Below, piece by piece: positions 61,029 through 64,000 of a stretch of 64,000 bases of DNA (the stretch's first letter is position 1; each line of letters starts with the position of its first letter). Made by a program: the position numbers and the translations under genes. The notes beneath the pieces are model-generated. The model ran no database searches and was not told the origin of the DNA. It worked only from the letters and a program-made list of their open reading frames with translations. Origin of the DNA: CAYZXL01 sp964482435 (GTDB taxonomy: Bacteria > Auribacterota > JABMQX01); contig CAYZXL010000007.1 in the NCBI GenBank assembly GCA_964482435.1, positions 1-64,000 of the forward strand, given 5' to 3'.

Positions 61029-64000
61029 TCACGGCAGAACTTCGACCCTGTAGAAGCGCCGCCGGGGCGGCGAGTCATGATTGTCCGTGAACAAAAGCGC
61101 CGTTCCGGACGCCGTCAGCTCCGGACTCAGAGGAGACCAGGTGACCATGTCCTCACTGAAGTGCACCAGATACCGCCTGCCCGGGAGGCAACTCCACCGT
61201 AGCCGAATACCGAAATCCCCCGAATAAACGCCGGTGACCTTCATGAAAGAAGTCGCATTACAGGGGTCCGTCCCGGCGGCGAACTCCCTGCCGTCGGGCA
61301 CGCCATCAGAATCGGTATCCGCCCTCGCTGGGTGGGTTCCGTAACTCAGCTCATCAGCCGTCGTCAGGCCGTCGGAATCCGGGTCGTCATCGAGACCAAA
61401 GGAAAGAGACCCGAAATAAAGCATCTCCCAACTGTCAGGAAGTCCGTCGCTGTCTGCATCGCTATCGGCGAATTCGTCCGCTCCAATGTCAATCCTCGTG
61501 CCGGAAATCCGAGGGTCGCCGTCCATGTCCTCGTCGGGAAGTCCCTGCACATCGGCCGTCCCCGCGTCAATGCAGGGAGATTCGAGGTTCAAATGATAGT
61601 CCCCATAACCCAGTCCAATGAAAAGCGGGTCGCCGTCAATGTTTCCCTCCCCCGGATACCCTCCCTCAATGTCGCAGTGATGCGCCGACACGCCCTCCAT
61701 CAGGAGGTCCTGGTTGTGCCAGACAATGGAGTTGGCAAAGTCGAAATCGCCGGATATGAACCCGAAGTTTCTCACAATGGTGCTGCTCAGGAAGGTCGCC
61801 TGCGACCCCATGCCAGAAATAAACTGCGAGGGGGCTTTTGGATCGCCGTTGTTGTGGATGATGCAATTGATTACAGCAGGGGACACACCAATCATTGTCA
61901 GGGGCACGCTCGCATGTTCGATTATGCAGTGTTCCAGAACGCACCCGTCAACGTATTTGCCGAGAAGAGAGTCGTACTGAGGCTCCTTGGCGGGTAGTGT
62001 GATCGTGATTCCTCTCCAGTCCGCCGACGAAGGAGTTGTCGCTGCGGAGCGAAAAATGATTTTTTCTTCCGGTGTCCCCCTGGCAAAGAGCGTCCCCTGG
62101 ACGTTCAGCCCCGCGCCCGAATGGTGGAGACCGTATGCCGAATCGAACCGGAGTTCCACTCCGGGCTGAATCGTGAGCGTCACTCCTTCTGGAACAAACA
62201 GGTCATCTGAGACATTGAATGGGCTTTCTTCCCTCCTGAGGGTTGTGTCGCCGGGCAGGCCTCCTGCGATTCTTTTTCCCAGCGGCGAGACGACATCGAA
62301 TTCCACCGTAAGGGTGGCACCATACCCAATTAAACCCCCGACCATCTTATAGTGGCCGGGCCAAACGGATTCGCCTTCGCGGTCAGCGACATATTTCGTC
62401 TGATTCCAGGTCTCGGAATGGACGAATGACTTGCCTGGCTTGACGCCGATGCCGGTGAGGATTGCCAGACAGAACCGGGGCGGGTCGTAGATTAGCGTGT
62501 CCCCCTCGTAAACCTTGAAAAAGAACTGGCAACTGTCCCAGAAGTCGAATTCAAGAGGGGTGGCGCCGGTGTTGGTAATAATGTATTGGATGTTGACCGG
62601 CTCAGCAAACTTATAAACCACCTTGTCCAGGACAAGACGGTAGATGACGTGAGCCCCCTTCTCCTCGGCGAAAGCTCCCAGTGGCGTGGTCGCGGCAGAA
62701 AGACCGGGGCCGAACCCGGTTTCAAGTCCGACCTGCGCATCTCTCGCTGTCACCTGAAAACGGTAGGTTGCACCGGGCGATAAACCCTTGACCTCGACTA
62801 CACCCCATTCCTGTTCAGTTTGCCAGACCGGCGTAAGCGAGACGCTGAATCCGTGCACATCAACGTATCTATCCTCCGTCGCGTTGAAGATGGCGAACTC
62901 TGCGGGGGGATAGATGCCCCCGCGGTCCAAAGAGATTGCAATGAACTCTGGCCCCCGGTACTTGACGACAGGCAGGCCGGGCGTTACAAAACGGTTGTCA
63001 ACGCCGAATGGCTCACTCGTGTCGGGAGTGCCGGGCTGCCCGAAACCGTCGTCTGGCGTTATCCGAATCCGCGCGTTCTCCACCCGAGCCACACCAACAT
63101 CTTTGAGGCTATCCCAAAGGACGTGGTTTTCCCAGGCGCCGGAAGGCGAACCGCGAACTTCCTCCGTGCCGTAAATGGGAAGCTGGTTCTTTATGGCTTC
63201 GTACCACAGTGGAGCGAGCGTCGCTTGTTTGAATGAAACTCCTCCGTCAACACTGTACTCAACACAGAGAGTGCACACGTCATACTCGGCGTCCGTCAGG
63301 AGGAATCGTACCTCCACAGCACCGCCTTGCGCTGCGACCGGTTCGACGATCTCGACGGAGGGTGGAGTGTACGACGTAACCCTCTGAGGAAAATAAATGG
63401 ATGAAAAACTGCCGTCCTCCGGTGGGTAGTCCATCTCCTGGCTGGATCCAGCCGAGCCCTCCGAACTCTCGAACACCGCCCCGGAGACGTCGCTTCCGGG
63501 ACCGGTGAAGGCTTTGATTTTCCCGGTACTTCCCCCACCGCCACCGTACTTGCCGCTACCGCCGTTCCCGCCATTTGCCGAAACGACGCCATCAATCACG
63601 ACGACAGCACCGCTGCCGTCAATGAGAATGCCTCCTCCGCTTCCGCCCCCAGCCGCGTAGGCGGTTGAGTCACCTTCGCCATCCTGGCCGTCCGTCGTGA
63701 GAAGTCCGGATACTGTTATGGACTGCGTGCCTCTGAGGTAAATGCTGCCGCCCCCTCGCCCGCCGGCTGCGGTTTCGGTGCTCAGTCCGCCGGAGCCCAT
63801 GCGGATTTCCCCTGATGCGTAATCGTACGGAAGACCGCCTCTGGGGCCCAGCCCGTACCCTTTTCCGCCTGGACCGCCGTGTCCGGCGCCGCTGCCTGCT
63901 GTGCCGGCAGGACTGAATCCAACGCCCGGGCCCTCATCGGCGCGGTATCCAGCATAATTCGCGTCAATCTCCCCGCCCGCGTGCACGATGATGTTCGGCG
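61029..64000 (-). CDS. Large secreted multidomain protein, 5' end outside the window
   Basis: The frame is open to the window edge (reading PNIIVHAGGEIDANYAG upstream of the first possible start), so the gene is partial: at least 989 residues here. In order: glycine-rich beta-helix (GGSIYLRG, SANGGNGGSGKYGGGGG), fibronectin-type region (about 355-440), BsuPI-like domain (about 450-575, VVYKFAEPVNIQYIITNTG), another beta-helix (CVLEHCIIEHASV...SPCIDAGTADVQG), Ca-binding Asp-rich repeats (DADSDGLPDSWEM, DTDSDGVPDGREF) and a C-terminal beta domain ending RRRFYRVEVLP. Surface adhesion, polymer binding or a matrix role is inferred. The end resembles that of the beta-helix protein at 25441-27594. 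Confidence 0.82.
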   Translation of the reverse strand, partial: PNIIVHAGGEIDANYAGYRADEGPGVGFSPAGTAGSGAGHGGPGGKGYGLGPRGGLPYDYASGEIRMGSGGLSTETAAGGRGGGSIYLRGTQSITVSGLLTTDGQDGEGDSTAYAAGGGSGGGILIDGSGAVVVIDGVVSANGGNGGSGKYGGGGGSTGKIKAFTGPGSDVSGAVFESSEGSAGSSQEMDYPPEDGSFSSIYFPQRVTSYTPPSVEIVEPVAAQGGAVEVRFLLTDAEYDVCTLCVEYSVDGGVSFKQATLAPLWYEAIKNQLPIYGTEEVRGSPSGAWENHVLWDSLKDVGVARVENARIRITPDDGFGQPGTPDTSEPFGVDNRFVTPGLPVVKYRGPEFIAISLDRGGIYPPAEFAIFNATEDRYVDVHGFSVSLTPVWQTEQEWGVVEVKGLSPGATYRFQVTARDAQVGLETGFGPGLSAATTPLGAFAEEKGAHVIYRLVLDKVVYKFAEPVNIQYIITNTGATPLEFDFWDSCQFFFKVYEGDTLIYDPPRFCLAILTGIGVKPGKSFVHSETWNQTKYVADREGESVWPGHYKMVGGLIGYGATLTVEFDVVSPLGKRIAGGLPGDTTLRREESPFNVSDDLFVPEGVTLTIQPGVELRFDSAYGLHHSGAGLNVQGTLFARGTPEEKIIFRSAATTPSSADWRGITITLPAKEPQYDSLLGKYVDGCVLEHCIIEHASVPLTMIGVSPAVINCIIHNNGDPKAPSQFISGMGSQATFLSSTIVRNFGFISGDFDFANSIVWHNQDLLMEGVSAHHCDIEGGYPGEGNIDGDPLFIGLGYGDYHLNLESPCIDAGTADVQGLPDEDMDGDPRISGTRIDIGADEFADSDADSDGLPDSWEMLYFGSLSFGLDDDPDSDGLTTADELSYGTHPARADTDSDGVPDGREFAAGTDPCNATSFMKVTGVYSGDFGIRLRWSCLPGRRYLVHFSEDMVTWSPLSPELTASGTALLFTDNHDSPPRRRFYRVEVLP

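Overview
The window looks like a chromosome segment of an uncultivated, anaerobic, Gram-negative-type bacterium with high-50s %GC (estimated by eye). The diderm envelope is inferred from two outer-membrane beta-barrel proteins, signal-peptide-bearing secreted proteins and a large SecA. The anaerobic, folate-based C1 metabolism is inferred from a MetF-MetV-HdrABC-MvhD cluster. Secreted beta-helix proteins ending in an 'F-Y-R-L/V-E' tail and abundant short palindromic intergenic repeats resemble genomes of PVC-like or related candidate phyla. I cannot assign a phylum from the sequence alone.

Layout. 0.5-5.8 kb: porin, TPR membrane protein, PHP phosphoesterase and a secreted TIM-barrel-like protein of unknown function. 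6.0-9.0 kb: tRNA-Pro(UGG), then a graveyard of gene fragments (four-helix-bundle protein, TauE/SafE, ACR3) around an intact pair of short ChrA genes, ending in a MITE-like element. 9.0-16.7 kb: dUTPase, then a tightly overlapping secA - glycosyltransferase - polyprenyl-phosphate sugar-phosphate transferase - mtaB operon. 16.8-19.7 kb: an accessory cassette with a broken DNA-methyltransferase start followed by two coupled genes, one unknown and one with a PD-(D/E)XK-like nuclease signature. 20.1-34.0 kb: orphan FtsX-type permease, trxB/trxA, gnd, a beta-helix secreted protein, uvrB, an L-fuculokinase-like kinase and a GH106-like glycosidase.

34.2-47.4 kb, all on the minus strand: mvhD2 - metF - two FMN/ferredoxin glutamate-synthase-like proteins - glutamine amidotransferase/GXGXG protein - hdrC - hdrB - hdrA - mvhD - metV, most with 1-4 base overlaps or gaps. 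It is read as a flavin-based electron-transfer module joined to methylenetetrahydrofolate reductase and glutamate-synthase-like enzymes. 47.5-58.7 kb is a nitrogen-assimilation block: nadE, a class-I amidotransferase, asnB, glnA, PII, amt, an amt relic, an outer-membrane protein and a NifA-like sigma-54 activator. A well-matched -24/-12 promoter and a near-identical palindrome upstream of both the operon and the activator tie these together. 59.2-64 kb: an acyltransferase and the 3' part of a large secreted protein that runs off the window.

Intergenic space is rich in repeats: three MITE-like elements with related terminal inverted repeats (8519-8782, 25129-25353, 46674-46950), two copies of a GTGGCATGGGC...GCCAC inverted repeat, and many small CGGGC-loop-GCCCG palindromes. 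Many long frames opposite hdrA, gltB-like genes, nadE and the activator are antisense shadows and are left out.
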